Source: Robiginitalea biformata HTCC2501
GTDB taxonomy: Bacteria; Bacteroidota; Bacteroidia; Flavobacteriales; Flavobacteriaceae
Direction: 5' to 3'
NCBI RefSeq assembly: GCF_000024125.1
Contig: NC_013222.1
Location: 1,714,501-1,778,500 of the forward strand
Length of the DNA stretch: 64,000 nucleotides
Every line of letters starts with the position of its first letter. Within the stretch, counting starts at the first letter, position 1. Made by a program: the position numbers and the translations under genes. The notes under the pieces were generated by a model, which saw only the letters and a list, made by a program, of their open reading frames with translations, made no database searches and was not told the DNA's origin. This document shows, one piece after another, positions 16,206 to 24,635 of this stretch.

Positions 16206-17111
16206 TTGAAAGTACTGATTACAGGAGCTACCGGTTTGGTTGGCACCGCCATTACCAGGCAGTGCCGGGAGGCCGGTGTGGACGTACATTACCTCACGAC
16301 CCGACAGGAGAAGATCCGGGAGGAACCCGGGTATCGGGGATTTCTCTGGGACCCCGCCCAACGGACGCTCGACCCGCGGAGTTTCGACGGCGTACACGCC
16401 GTAATCAACCTCGCAGGCACGTCCATTTCCCAGCCCTGGACCCCTTCCAACAAACGGAAAATCCAGCAGAGCCGTACAGACAGCCTGGACACCCTGTTCC
16501 GGCATATGAAAACCAACGGCAAGGGCCAGGTGGAATATCTGGTCTCCGCCTCGGCCATCGGGATTTATGGACATTCCTTTACAGACTATCATATGGAATC
16601 CTCCACCCATACGGGGGAAGGTTTCCTGGCGGAGACTGTGCGGCAGTGGGAGGATGCCGCCCGGGCGTTTGAGGCTCTTGAAATGCCATGCGGGATGCTT
16701 CGCCTGGGCCTGGTCCTTGCCGGCAAAGGAGGTGCGCTCCCCCAGATTGCACGACCGGTGCGATTTTATGCAGGCGCCCCCCTGGGTTCCGGCCGGCAGT
16801 GGCAATCCTGGATCCACCTGGAGGATGCGGCAGCCATGTTCCTGTTTGCTGTCCACCAGCAACTGGAAGGGGTGTATAACGCGGTGGCCCCCAACCCGGT
16901 TACCAATGCCAAACTCACCCGGCAGGTAGCCGAAGTACTCAATAAGCCCATCTGGTTGCCCCGCGTTCCGGCTGCCATACTGAAATTGCTCATGGGGGAA
17001 CGGGCCGAACTGGTACTGGGCAGCCAGCGCGTTTGCGCCGACAAAATCAAGATGGAAGGCTTCACCTACACATTTGCCAACCTGCGACCTGCCCTGGAGG
17101 ACCTCCTGTAG
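16206..17111 (+). CDS. TIGR01777-type NAD(P)-binding epimerase
   Basis: 301 aa from a TTG start that gives MKVLITGATGLVGTAI, the classic start of this SDR subfamily (YfcH/SDR39U1). The Rossmann glycine motif is GATGLVG at residues 7-13. Other markers are INLAGTSISQPWTP, SASAIGIYG near residue 116, and GFLAETVRQWEDAA. The C-terminal part (VFLFAVHQQLEGVYNAVAPNPVTN, then LPRVPAAILKLLMGE) matches the DUF1731 extension. The substrate is unknown. A start further upstream is disfavoured by the -7 box at 16183-16190. Confidence 0.9.
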   Translation: MKVLITGATGLVGTAITRQCREAGVDVHYLTTRQEKIREEPGYRGFLWDPAQRTLDPRSFDGVHAVINLAGTSISQPWTPSNKRKIQQSRTDSLDTLFRHMKTNGKGQVEYLVSASAIGIYGHSFTDYHMESSTHTGEGFLAETVRQWEDAARAFEALEMPCGMLRLGLVLAGKGGALPQIARPVRFYAGAPLGSGRQWQSWIHLEDAAAMFLFAVHQQLEGVYNAVAPNPVTNAKLTRQVAEVLNKPIWLPRVPAAILKLLMGERAELVLGSQRVCADKIKMEGFTYTFANLRPALEDLL

Positions 17112-17124
17112 TTTTTTCGTGACA

Positions 17125-17158
17125 TTTTGACATTTTCGTGGAATTGGCAGTACTTTTG
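17125..17158 (+). promoter_or_regulatory. Promoter of grpE-dnaJ: TTTTG-N21-TACTTTTG
   Basis: A -33 element ends at 17129 and the -7 box TACTTTTG is at 17151-17158, spacing 21, within the range for the Bacteroidota primary sigma factor. Predicted transcription start is near 17165, which favours 17199 over 17169 as the grpE start. Confidence 0.75.
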
Positions 17159-17198
17159 CCGCTCAGAAATGGAAAATCAAGGAAAAGCAGCACGTACT

Positions 17199-17789
17199 AT
17201 GAGTAAGGATATCGACCAGCAGGAAGACTTGCAGGCGGAACAGCAGGAACGGGAAATCGATCAGCAGGACGCCGCGGAAGCCCGGGATGCCTCCGGGGAA
17301 GGCGGAGACGCCTCGCAAGATAAGCAGGAGGAGGAAGCCGGGGAGCTGGAATCCCTGCAAAAGGAGCTCACAGCAGAGAAAGAGAAATTCCTCAGGTTGT
17401 TTGCCGAATTCGAAAATTTCCGAAAACGCACGGCGCGGGAGCGCACCGACATGTTCCGGACCGCCGGCCAGGATGTTATTGTCTCTTTGTTGCCGGTTCT
17501 CGACGATTTTGACAGGGCCATGAAAGAACTGAACAAGTCCGGGGACGAAGCCGCACTGCAAGGGGTTGCGCTCATTCACAACAAATTCAAGGAAACCTTA
17601 AAGAGCAAAGGCCTGGAGGAGATTTCAGTGGCCGAAGGGGATACCTTTGACGCCGATGTGCACGAGGCAGTTACCCAAATACCCGCACCGGATAAAAGCC
17701 TGAAAGGCAAGGTGGTGGATGTAATCGAAAAAGGCTTTACCCTGGGAGACCGCGTCATCCGGCACCCCAAGGTGGTCGTAGGAAACTAA
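17199..17789 (+). CDS. grpE: Nucleotide exchange factor GrpE
   Basis: 196 aa from the ATG at 17199 (MSKDIDQQ); an ATG at 17169 is also in frame but would leave only about 4 nt of leader. The first 60 residues are an acidic, Gln/Glu-rich tail that continues into a long coiled-coil helix (ESLQKELTAEKEKFLRLFAEFENFRKR, read in parts). The C-terminal beta-wing follows, ending AVTQIPAPDKSLKGKVVDVI and GFTLGDRVIRHPKVVVG. It releases ADP from DnaK. dnaJ starts 4 bp downstream in the same operon; dnaK is not in the window. Confidence 0.96.
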   Translation: MSKDIDQQEDLQAEQQEREIDQQDAAEARDASGEGGDASQDKQEEEAGELESLQKELTAEKEKFLRLFAEFENFRKRTARERTDMFRTAGQDVIVSLLPVLDDFDRAMKELNKSGDEAALQGVALIHNKFKETLKSKGLEEISVAEGDTFDADVHEAVTQIPAPDKSLKGKVVDVIEKGFTLGDRVIRHPKVVVGN

Positions 17790-17793
17790 GATT

Positions 17794-18909
17794 ATGAAGG
17801 AGGACTATTACGAATTACTGGGCGTTTCCAAAGGAGCTACTGCAGCCGAAATCAAAAAGGCATACCGGAAGAAGGCTATTGAATTTCACCCGGACCGCAA
17901 CCCCGGCGACGCCACGGCCGAGGAGAATTTCAAGAAGGCGGCAGAGGCCTACGAGGTGCTCAGCGACCCGAATAAACGGGCGCGGTACGATCAGTTCGGC
18001 CACCAGGCCTTCGAAGGCGGCGGCTTTGGCGGTGGCGGCATGAACATGGAGGATATTTTCAGCCAGTTCGGGGATATCTTCGGCAGTGCCTTCGGCGGCA
18101 GCGGCTTTGGCGGCTTCGGCGGTTTCGGCGGCGGACAGCGGCGCGTTAAGGGAAGCAACCTGCGCATCCGGGTAACCCTGGACCTGGAAGAAGTTGCCCT
18201 GGGGGTTGAAAAGAAAATCAAGGTCAAGCGGAAAGTCCAGGCCCCGGGGGTAACCTACAAAACCTGCGGGACTTGTGGCGGGAACGGCCAGGTGACCAAG
18301 ATCACGAATACGATCCTCGGCCGGATGCAGACTGCGGCCACCTGTACGGCCTGCGGGGGCAGCGGACAGGTTATCGATTCCCGGCCGGACGGGGCGGACG
18401 CACACGGCCTGGTGATGCAGGAAGAAACCGTTTCGATCAAAATCCCGGGAGGGGTTGAATCCGGGATGCAGCTAAAAGTATCCGGCAAGGGGAACGATGC
18501 CCCCGGCAACGGGGTGCCCGGCGATTTGCTGGTGGCCATCGAAACCCGGGAACACCCAACCCTGAAACGGGAAGGCGACAACCTGCATTACGACCTGTAT
18601 ATCTCCATGCCGGATGCCGTTTTGGGCACCTCTAAGGAAATCGATACCATCGGGGGCAAGGTGCGGATCAAACTCGAACCGGGCATCCAATCCGGGAAAA
18701 TCCTCCGGCTCCGCAACAAGGGGATCCAAAGCATTAATGGCTACGGTGCCGGCGACCTGCTGGTTCATGTAAACGTTTGGACGCCCAAGGAACTCAGTAA
18801 GGAGCAACGGGAGTTTTTTGAAAGGATGCAGGAAGACGACAAATTTGCGCCAAAACCGGAAAAATCCGATAAATCCTTCTTTGAGAAGGTGAAAGATATG
18901 TTCTCCTAG
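17794..18909 (+). CDS. dnaJ: Chaperone DnaJ with a reduced zinc-finger region
   Basis: 371 aa. Residues 1-70 form the J domain with HPD (EFHPDRNPGD, near residue 32). A Gly/Phe-rich linker runs from about 75 to 112. The cysteine-rich region holds only two CxxCxGxG motifs (CGTCGGNG and CTACGGSG), where the type I DnaJ of E. coli has four, so one of the two zinc centres appears to be missing. Then come the substrate-binding barrels (EETVSIKIPGGVESGMQLKVSGKG in parts) and a Lys-rich dimerisation tail. Reduced Cys regions are, to my knowledge, common in Flavobacteriia. It is co-transcribed with grpE. Confidence 0.95.
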   Translation: MKEDYYELLGVSKGATAAEIKKAYRKKAIEFHPDRNPGDATAEENFKKAAEAYEVLSDPNKRARYDQFGHQAFEGGGFGGGGMNMEDIFSQFGDIFGSAFGGSGFGGFGGFGGGQRRVKGSNLRIRVTLDLEEVALGVEKKIKVKRKVQAPGVTYKTCGTCGGNGQVTKITNTILGRMQTAATCTACGGSGQVIDSRPDGADAHGLVMQEETVSIKIPGGVESGMQLKVSGKGNDAPGNGVPGDLLVAIETREHPTLKREGDNLHYDLYISMPDAVLGTSKEIDTIGGKVRIKLEPGIQSGKILRLRNKGIQSINGYGAGDLLVHVNVWTPKELSKEQREFFERMQEDDKFAPKPEKSDKSFFEKVKDMFS

Positions 18910-18915
18910 CGATAT

Positions 18916-18949
18916 TTTGAGGGCATTTTAAAATAAAAATGTATATTTG
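18916..18949 (+). promoter_or_regulatory. Orphan promoter TTTG-N22-TATATTTG after dnaJ
   Basis: A -33 TTTG (18916-18919) and -7 TATATTTG (18942-18949) are spaced by 22 bases. The next start codon is over 230 bp away and a terminator lies between, so the promoter points to a short RNA. Confidence 0.7.
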
Positions 18950-18954
18950 ATTTG

Positions 18955-19040
18955 ATATTGGGACTCCAATATTAATTTTCTTTTTCATAGCAATTTTTTT
19001 CCCATCCCTGAAACGCCTTTCGGGGATGGGTTTTTGTTTT
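18955..19040 (+). ncRNA. Candidate small RNA between dnaJ and the ABC exporter genes
   Basis: The predicted transcript of about 83-86 nt starts near 18955, directly after a consensus promoter. It opens with a perfect 7-bp hairpin, ATATTGG/CCAATAT with a GACT loop (18955-18972), continues with a U-rich single-stranded linker (about 18973-19000, containing two poly-U runs) and ends in a terminator hairpin (CCCATCCC with GGGATGGG, 19001-19030) plus U-tract. No start codon with a reading frame of useful length is present. The layout of 5' hairpin, unpaired linker and terminator is that of a trans-acting sRNA, but a leader attenuator for the ABC genes 150 bp downstream is possible. Confidence 0.55.
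19001..19040 (+). terminator. Strong rho-independent terminator
   Basis: An 8-bp GC-rich stem (19001-19008 with 19023-19030) is followed by TTTTTGTTTT. It serves the candidate sRNA and read-through from dnaJ. Confidence 0.9.
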
Positions 19041-19185
19041 ATGGGAGCAGGCCCCTGAACGCTTCGGTTACCGCGCCCCTCGCAGCCTGGGGAAGCGCGT
19101 CCCGCCAATTGGGTCTGCGGTGCCTCAGGGTTTATTTCCTAGCCCGCGAATGCCTATATTTAACGCCCGGTAAACATCGCCCCGC

Positions 19186-20121
19186 ATGAGCAGCATTCTT
19201 TCCATACGTGAGGTCAGCAAATCCTATGGCCCGCACAAAGCCCTGGACCGGGTTTCCCTGGAAATTCCCGAAAATCGGATTTTCGGGCTACTCGGGCCCA
19301 ACGGGGCCGGGAAAACGACGCTGATCCGTATCATCAACCAAATCCTGGTGCCGGATGCAGGGAGCGTATTGCTGGACGGAAAACCGCTCCGGCCGGAGCA
19401 CGTGGCCCAGATTGGGTACCTCCCGGAAGAACGCGGGCTGTACAAGAGCATGAAAGTGGGGGAACAGGCACTCTACCTCGCGCAACTCAAGGGGTTGAGC
19501 CGCTCCGAGGCGCGCAAACGCCTGCAGTACTGGTTTGAAAAACTGGAAATTGGCGACTGGTGGGGAAAAAAGGTGCAGGAACTCTCCAAGGGGATGGCCC
19601 AGAAGATACAATTCATCGTCACGGTACTCCACCAGCCGAAACTCCTTATTTTCGACGAGCCTTTCAGCGGCTTCGACCCCATCAATGCCGCCCTGATCAA
19701 GGATCAGATCCTGGAGTTGCGGGAAGCGGGCGCCTCCATCATTTTTTCTACCCACCGGATGGAATCGGTAGAGGAATTATGCGAGTATATCGGCCTCATC
19801 CATCGTTCCCAATTGATCCTGGAAGGCCGGTTGTCGGACATCAAGAAAGCGTATAAACAGAATCGGTTCCGCATAGAATGGGCTCCGGAGCGGGCGTCTG
19901 TTGCCCCGGAGAACGTCCTGAACGGCACCCCGGTGGAAACCGCGCGATTCGATCCGGAGGAACAGGTGTGGGATTTCACGGTACGCCTGCCGGATGCAGC
20001 CAAGAAAGGACTGCTGAACGCCCTGTCCGAAAAAGGGAGCATCACCTCCTTTCGGGAACTGGTGCCGACCGCCAATGATATATTTATAGAAACCGTTCAA
20101 AACAAGGAGGCTAATGGGTAA
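19186..20121 (+). CDS. ABC transporter ATP-binding protein (NatA-like)
   Basis: 311 aa. Walker A is GPNGAGKTT near residue 43. The signature motif reads LSKGMAQKIQ near 138. Walker B is LLIFDEPFSGFDP near 160. A switch His lies in STHRMESVEELC. The last 90 residues form the DUF4162-type extension found in NatA-like exporters. It energises the permease encoded next, whose start codon lies inside this gene (8-base overlap). Substrate unknown; sodium or antibiotic export are family possibilities. Confidence 0.94.
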   Translation: MSSILSIREVSKSYGPHKALDRVSLEIPENRIFGLLGPNGAGKTTLIRIINQILVPDAGSVLLDGKPLRPEHVAQIGYLPEERGLYKSMKVGEQALYLAQLKGLSRSEARKRLQYWFEKLEIGDWWGKKVQELSKGMAQKIQFIVTVLHQPKLLIFDEPFSGFDPINAALIKDQILELREAGASIIFSTHRMESVEELCEYIGLIHRSQLILEGRLSDIKKAYKQNRFRIEWAPERASVAPENVLNGTPVETARFDPEEQVWDFTVRLPDAAKKGLLNALSEKGSITSFRELVPTANDIFIETVQNKEANG

Positions 20122-21454
20122 GATCGGCCTGATTATCCGGAGGGAATACCTCGCAAAGGTTCGGAATAAATCGTTCGTGATCATGACGTTCCTGAGCCCA
20201 ATCCTCCTGGTGGGCATGATTGTCCTGATCGCCTACCTCACCAAGGTGAACGACAATGAAAAACGCCAGGTGGCCGTGCTCAACCAGAGCAGGTTCTTTA
20301 CCGATGCCTTCCTGCCCCAGGCGGGGGTTTCCTTTATCCGGTTTAACGACCTCACCCTGGAGGAGGCCAAGGACAGTACGCTCTCCATGGGATTCTACGG
20401 CCTGCTCCACCTGCCGGACCGGCAAGACCTGGTTGCCGTTACGGAAGACGCCTTCCTCTATACACAGGACGCGCCCTCTACCTCCGTACTGGAGCAGGTG
20501 GAGGCGGTTTTTGAAGATGGGTTGCGGGCCCACCGGCTGCAGGAACTGGGCGTGAGCCCCGAACAGTACGCCCGGGTGCGCAGCAGCTATGAAATCCACA
20601 CAGCTACTTTTGCCGGGGAGCGAAACGCCAAGGGAATCAACGAGTTCAAGGCCCTTGTCGGCGGGGCCTTCGGCTACCTGATCATGATGTTCATCATCAT
20701 CTACGGCGGGTTTGTCATGCGGTCGGTCATCGAGGAAAAGACCAGCCGGATCATCGAGGTTATCATCTCCTCGGTAAAACCCTTCCAATTGATGCTCGGG
20801 AAAATCATCGGAACCTCCCTGGCAGGGGTTACCCAGTTTCTGATCTGGATTCTTTCGGCTTCCCTGCTGATGGTCCTCGTCTTATTGTTTTTGGATATCG
20901 ACCCGGGAATATTGCTCGAATCCCGCGGCATGCCCGGCGGCCTGGATGCCGGCATGGCGTCCGGCGCCTTCCCGGCAGACGAGACGAGCCGGATGATCCT
21001 CGAGGAATTCCTCCAACTGCCCATGGGTCTGCTTATCGGGTTTTTCCTGATCTATTTTATCCTGGGATACCTGATCTACAGCTCCATTTACGCCGCTATC
21101 GGGGCCGCTGTGGACAACGAAACGGATACCCAGCAATTTATCTTCCCCATCATTTTGCCGCTGATGCTCGCCATCTATGTGGGCTTTTTTTCGGTGTTTT
21201 CCAACCCGCACGGCCCGATAGCTGTTGCTTTTTCAATCTTCCCGCTGACGTCGCCCATTGTGATGCTGATGCGGCTGCCCGGGGGTATTGGGGAAGGGGG
21301 CGTGCCGCCCTGGCAACTGGTCGCCTCCCTGGCATTGCTGGCGGGCACCTTTCTGGGGATCGTCTGGCTGGCGGCCAAGATTTACCGTACCGGTATTTTG
21401 ATGTACGGAAAAAAACCGACATATCGCGAATTGTTCCAATGGTTAAAATACTGA
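20114..21454 (+). CDS. ABC-2 type permease (NatB-like)
   Basis: 446 aa. Membrane helix 1 lies at about residues 24-46 (SFVIMTFLSPILLVGMIVLIAYL). A periplasmic domain of about 150 residues follows, then five or six helices beginning AFGYLIMMFIIIYGGFVM, with the conserved EEKTSRIIEVIISSVKP motif of ABC-2 exporters at about residue 210. The long extracytoplasmic domain and the pairing with a DUF4162 ATPase are typical of NatB. Translational coupling with the upstream gene is shown by the overlap. mscS follows one base after the stop. Confidence 0.92.
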   Translation: MGKIGLIIRREYLAKVRNKSFVIMTFLSPILLVGMIVLIAYLTKVNDNEKRQVAVLNQSRFFTDAFLPQAGVSFIRFNDLTLEEAKDSTLSMGFYGLLHLPDRQDLVAVTEDAFLYTQDAPSTSVLEQVEAVFEDGLRAHRLQELGVSPEQYARVRSSYEIHTATFAGERNAKGINEFKALVGGAFGYLIMMFIIIYGGFVMRSVIEEKTSRIIEVIISSVKPFQLMLGKIIGTSLAGVTQFLIWILSASLLMVLVLLFLDIDPGILLESRGMPGGLDAGMASGAFPADETSRMILEEFLQLPMGLLIGFFLIYFILGYLIYSSIYAAIGAAVDNETDTQQFIFPIILPLMLAIYVGFFSVFSNPHGPIAVAFSIFPLTSPIVMLMRLPGGIGEGGVPPWQLVASLALLAGTFLGIVWLAAKIYRTGILMYGKKPTYRELFQWLKY

Positions 21455-21455
21455 G

Positions 21456-22412
21456 ATGATGCAGGAAAATACAGAACCCGTTGCCGAGCCCGTGAAGGAA
21501 TTCTTCAAGGAGGACCTCTGGGACGCCGCCAGGGAGTTCCTGAATTACGGCCTCCACTTTGGGGAAGGGGATAATTCCGTCGACATTACCATCGGCCTGC
21601 TGCTGTCGCTGACCCTGGCACTGGTGGGCACCACCTTGGTACTCCGCTGGATGCGCAACCTGTACTCCCGTAAAATGGAACAGGAAGACCGGATGAAATT
21701 CATCAGCGTCTTCAAGTATTTCCGGTATGGCATCTACCTGGTAGTGGTCCTGCTGACAGTAAGCGCCGCCGGCATCGATATCACGCTGCTGATCACCGCC
21801 TCTGCGGTGCTGTTTGTGGGTATCGGCCTCGCTTTGCAGGAGTTTTTCCAGGATATCATCGGGGGGATCATGATCCTGGTGGATAAATCGCTCCATGTGG
21901 GGGATATCGTGGAAGTAGACGGCAAGGTGGGCAAGGTTTTCGAAATCAAGTTGCGCTCCACCCGGGCCCTGACCCGGGACGACAAGGTCCTGGTGATCCC
22001 GAACCACAAGTTTATGAGCGAGGTCATCTACAACTATACCCAAAACCACCGGATGACGCGGGAAGCGGTCCGGGTGGGGGTGGCCTACGGCAGCGATGTC
22101 CAGCGGGTCACTGAATTGTTGCTCGAGGCCGCCAGGGAGCAAAAGGGCGTACTCAAAAACCCGAAACCTTTTGTGACTTTCGACGATTTCGGGGATTCCG
22201 CCCTGTTGTTTGCCATCCATTTCTTTACCAACGACGCCTTTACCGACCCCCGGGTTAAGAGCGATATGCGGTACCGGATCGATGCGCTCTTCCGCGAAAA
22301 CAGGATAACTATCCCATTCCCCCAACGGGATGTGCACTTTTTTGCCCATACGCCCCTCTCGGTCCGGGAAGACGGGCAGGGACCCGCGAATGCCCCTGAG
22401 GGCAGTGCCTGA
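21456..22412 (+). CDS. MscS-type mechanosensitive channel
   Basis: 318 aa. Three membrane helices span about residues 40-130. The pore-lining helix carries the family pattern FVGIGLALQEFFQDIIGGI. The beta domain follows with ILVDKSLHVGDIVEVDGKVG and VIPNHKFMSEVIYNYT read in parts, then the alpha/beta vestibule domain. Such channels open under membrane tension to release solutes in osmotic downshock. ATG ATG at the start leaves two possible starts three bases apart. It is probably transcribed with the ABC exporter genes, being one base downstream. Confidence 0.94.
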   Translation: MMQENTEPVAEPVKEFFKEDLWDAAREFLNYGLHFGEGDNSVDITIGLLLSLTLALVGTTLVLRWMRNLYSRKMEQEDRMKFISVFKYFRYGIYLVVVLLTVSAAGIDITLLITASAVLFVGIGLALQEFFQDIIGGIMILVDKSLHVGDIVEVDGKVGKVFEIKLRSTRALTRDDKVLVIPNHKFMSEVIYNYTQNHRMTREAVRVGVAYGSDVQRVTELLLEAAREQKGVLKNPKPFVTFDDFGDSALLFAIHFFTNDAFTDPRVKSDMRYRIDALFRENRITIPFPQRDVHFFAHTPLSVREDGQGPANAPEGSA

Positions 22413-22560
22413 TGCACGCGGCAGGCCGGGAGCAAGGGTTAAGGACGCTGAGGCAGGTTTCCTTTTATTGCTTCCTTAACAATCTTCCGCATCCCAGGCG
22501 TTATATTTACATTGAAACCGGGCGCCATCGCGTCCACAGAATGCAAGCAAACATTTGTTT

Positions 22561-23724
22561 ATGGCCAGAATACTCGTAATAGAAGACGAAGCCGCCATCC
22601 GGCGCGTATTGGTGAAGATCCTCACCGAGGAAAACGACGCCTACCAGGTGGAGGAGGCAGAAAACGGGGCGGAAGGCCTCGAAAAATTGAAGAAACAGGA
22701 GTACGACCTGGTCCTCTGCGATATCAAGATGCCCAAGATGGATGGGGTGGAGGTGCTGGAAGCCGGCAGGAAGAGCAAGCCCGAAACGCCGTTTATCATG
22801 ATTTCCGGTCACGGCGACCTGGACACCGCGGTGCAGACCATGCGCATGGGCGCGTTTGACTACATCAGCAAACCCCCGGATCTGAACCGCCTGCTCACGA
22901 CTGTGCGGAATGCGCTTGACCGCAAGGAGCTCGTGGCCGAAAACCGGATCCTCAAGAAAAAAGTCAGCAAAAACTTCCAAATGGTCGGGGAGAGCGATGA
23001 GATCCACGGCATCAAGGAAATGATTGACAAAGTGGCCCCCACCGATGCCCGGGTCCTGATCACCGGGTCCAATGGTACCGGGAAGGAACTCGTCGCGCAC
23101 TGGATCCACCAGAAAAGCCCCCGCAGCAGCGCCCCGTTTGTGGAGGTGAATTGCGCCGCAATTCCCTCGGAACTCATCGAAAGCGAGCTATTCGGCCATG
23201 TCAAAGGCGCCTTTACTTCGGCAGTCAAGGACCGGGCGGGGAAATTCGAGGCGGCCAACAAAGGCACGCTGTTCCTCGACGAGATCGGGGACATGAGCCT
23301 TTCGGCCCAGGCCAAGGTATTGCGGGCCCTGCAGGAAAGCAAGGTATCCCGGGTTGGGTCGGACAAGGATATCAAAGTGGATGTCCGGGTGGTGGCCGCG
23401 ACCAACAAAGACCTGCAAAAGGAAATTTCGGAAGGGAAGTTCCGGGAGGACCTCTATCACCGCCTGGCGGTAATCCTGATCCGCGTCCCGTCATTAAATG
23501 ACCGCCGGGAGGATATCCCATTGCTCATCGAACATTTTTCGGGTAAGATTGCCGAAGAACAGGGTACGGCCCCGAAAGGGTTTACGGAGAAGGCCATTAA
23601 ATTATTACAGGATTACGACTGGACCGGAAATGTCCGCGAGCTGCGGAATGTCGTGGAGCGCCTGGTGATCCTCGGCGGCAAAGAAGTCAGCGAGGAGGAT
23701 GTACGGCTTTTTGCAAGCAAATAG
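22561..23724 (+). CDS. Response regulator with AAA+ sigma-54-activator domain but no DNA-binding domain
   Basis: 387 aa from the ATG at 22561. Residues 1-120 form a receiver domain (VIEDEAAIRR, phospho-acceptor Asp in LVLCDIKMPKMDG near residue 53, K in ISKPPDL). Residues 143-375 are an NtrC-type AAA+ domain: Walker A GSNGTGKE, Walker B GTLFLDEIGDMS, and sensor and arginine regions (REDLYHRLAVILIRVPSL). The sigma-54 contact loop reads GAFTSA where GAFTGA is usual. The chain stops at VRLFASK directly after the AAA+ lid, without the Fis-type HTH of most bacterial enhancer-binding proteins. It may activate from solution or regulate another AAA+ protein. Confidence 0.92.
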   Translation: MARILVIEDEAAIRRVLVKILTEENDAYQVEEAENGAEGLEKLKKQEYDLVLCDIKMPKMDGVEVLEAGRKSKPETPFIMISGHGDLDTAVQTMRMGAFDYISKPPDLNRLLTTVRNALDRKELVAENRILKKKVSKNFQMVGESDEIHGIKEMIDKVAPTDARVLITGSNGTGKELVAHWIHQKSPRSSAPFVEVNCAAIPSELIESELFGHVKGAFTSAVKDRAGKFEAANKGTLFLDEIGDMSLSAQAKVLRALQESKVSRVGSDKDIKVDVRVVAATNKDLQKEISEGKFREDLYHRLAVILIRVPSLNDRREDIPLLIEHFSGKIAEEQGTAPKGFTEKAIKLLQDYDWTGNVRELRNVVERLVILGGKEVSEEDVRLFASK

Positions 23725-23741
23725 GCGTCCCGGGCAGGCCT

Positions 23742-24449
23742 TTATCGGGCCGTATTCTCCGGACACCCTTCCAACTTCCGCAGCGCATCTTCAGTGAGTT
23801 CCTTGGTGCGGTAATTGTAGTAGCGCTTGGCGCGCGTCAGGTCTTCGCGGAGCAATTGCCTTTCGCAGTGGTCGTAGATTCGCCGCACAAATTCAAGGGC
23901 TTCCCGGCAGGGCACCCCGGAAACGACATCGGCAAGTGATTCCCGGTACGCCTGCAGGGATTCGTCGATCTGCTGTTCAATCTTGCGGGCGGCATCCGGA
24001 TCGTCCCCAAAGGTAACGCGGGCTGGCTGCTCGCCGGTATTCATGGCCAGGACATCGCTGTCATACGGGCTGTCGTGGAGCTCGTCGTGGAGCTCCAGGG
24101 CTTCCTCCCCGGCCAGGGCGCCATTCAGGGCCCGTCGAACCAGGATACGGGTGCCTTCCAGGGAATTGACCCGGGTGGCGAGCTTCAGGTTATCCAGGCT
24201 TTCAAAAATATGTTTTTTGGCGTAGTCGCATCCGCAGTCCTCAAATTGCGTCCGGGATTTTTCCATCGTGTTTATCGCCTTGTAGGCGTGGTATCGCGCC
24301 AGGGGGAGTTCTTCGGCTTTCAGGGAATTTCGAAGGTGGGTTTCCACAAAACCGATCATGGAACCGGCATCCATACATCCGGGGGATGCATGGGCGGCAG
24401 CCGTCATCAATAAGCTGCCCAAGACAACTGAGAGAGTCCTGATAGTCAT
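23742..24449 (-). CDS. Secreted helical protein of unknown function
   Basis: 235 aa. A signal peptide runs to about MTAAAHA-SPGC. The mature part is helical and has several Cys residues (GCMDAG, CGCDYAKKH, PCREALEF, HCERQLL, GCPEN), compatible with disulfides in the periplasm. A central acidic stretch contains LHDELHDSPYDSD. No family was recognised. It converges on the response-regulator gene with 17 bp between the stop codons and is divergent from ppk2. Confidence 0.7.
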   Translation of the reverse strand: MTIRTLSVVLGSLLMTAAAHASPGCMDAGSMIGFVETHLRNSLKAEELPLARYHAYKAINTMEKSRTQFEDCGCDYAKKHIFESLDNLKLATRVNSLEGTRILVRRALNGALAGEEALELHDELHDSPYDSDVLAMNTGEQPARVTFGDDPDAARKIEQQIDESLQAYRESLADVVSGVPCREALEFVRRIYDHCERQLLREDLTRAKRYYNYRTKELTEDALRKLEGCPENTAR

Positions 24450-24635
24450 AGCGTAGGTTTATAAGTGCCACCAGGGTGGCGATTTGGGGAAGATAAAGAT
24501 AGGGCGTGCGGCAGGTGCTGCCCGCTTTTTTCGTCCAGCGGGCCAAAGTTTGGGTTATCCCGCAATCCGCATCGTCCAACGGTATAAATTCCCCGGGGAA
24601 TTGCCACAGACCGCCAATTATTCTATATTAACCCC

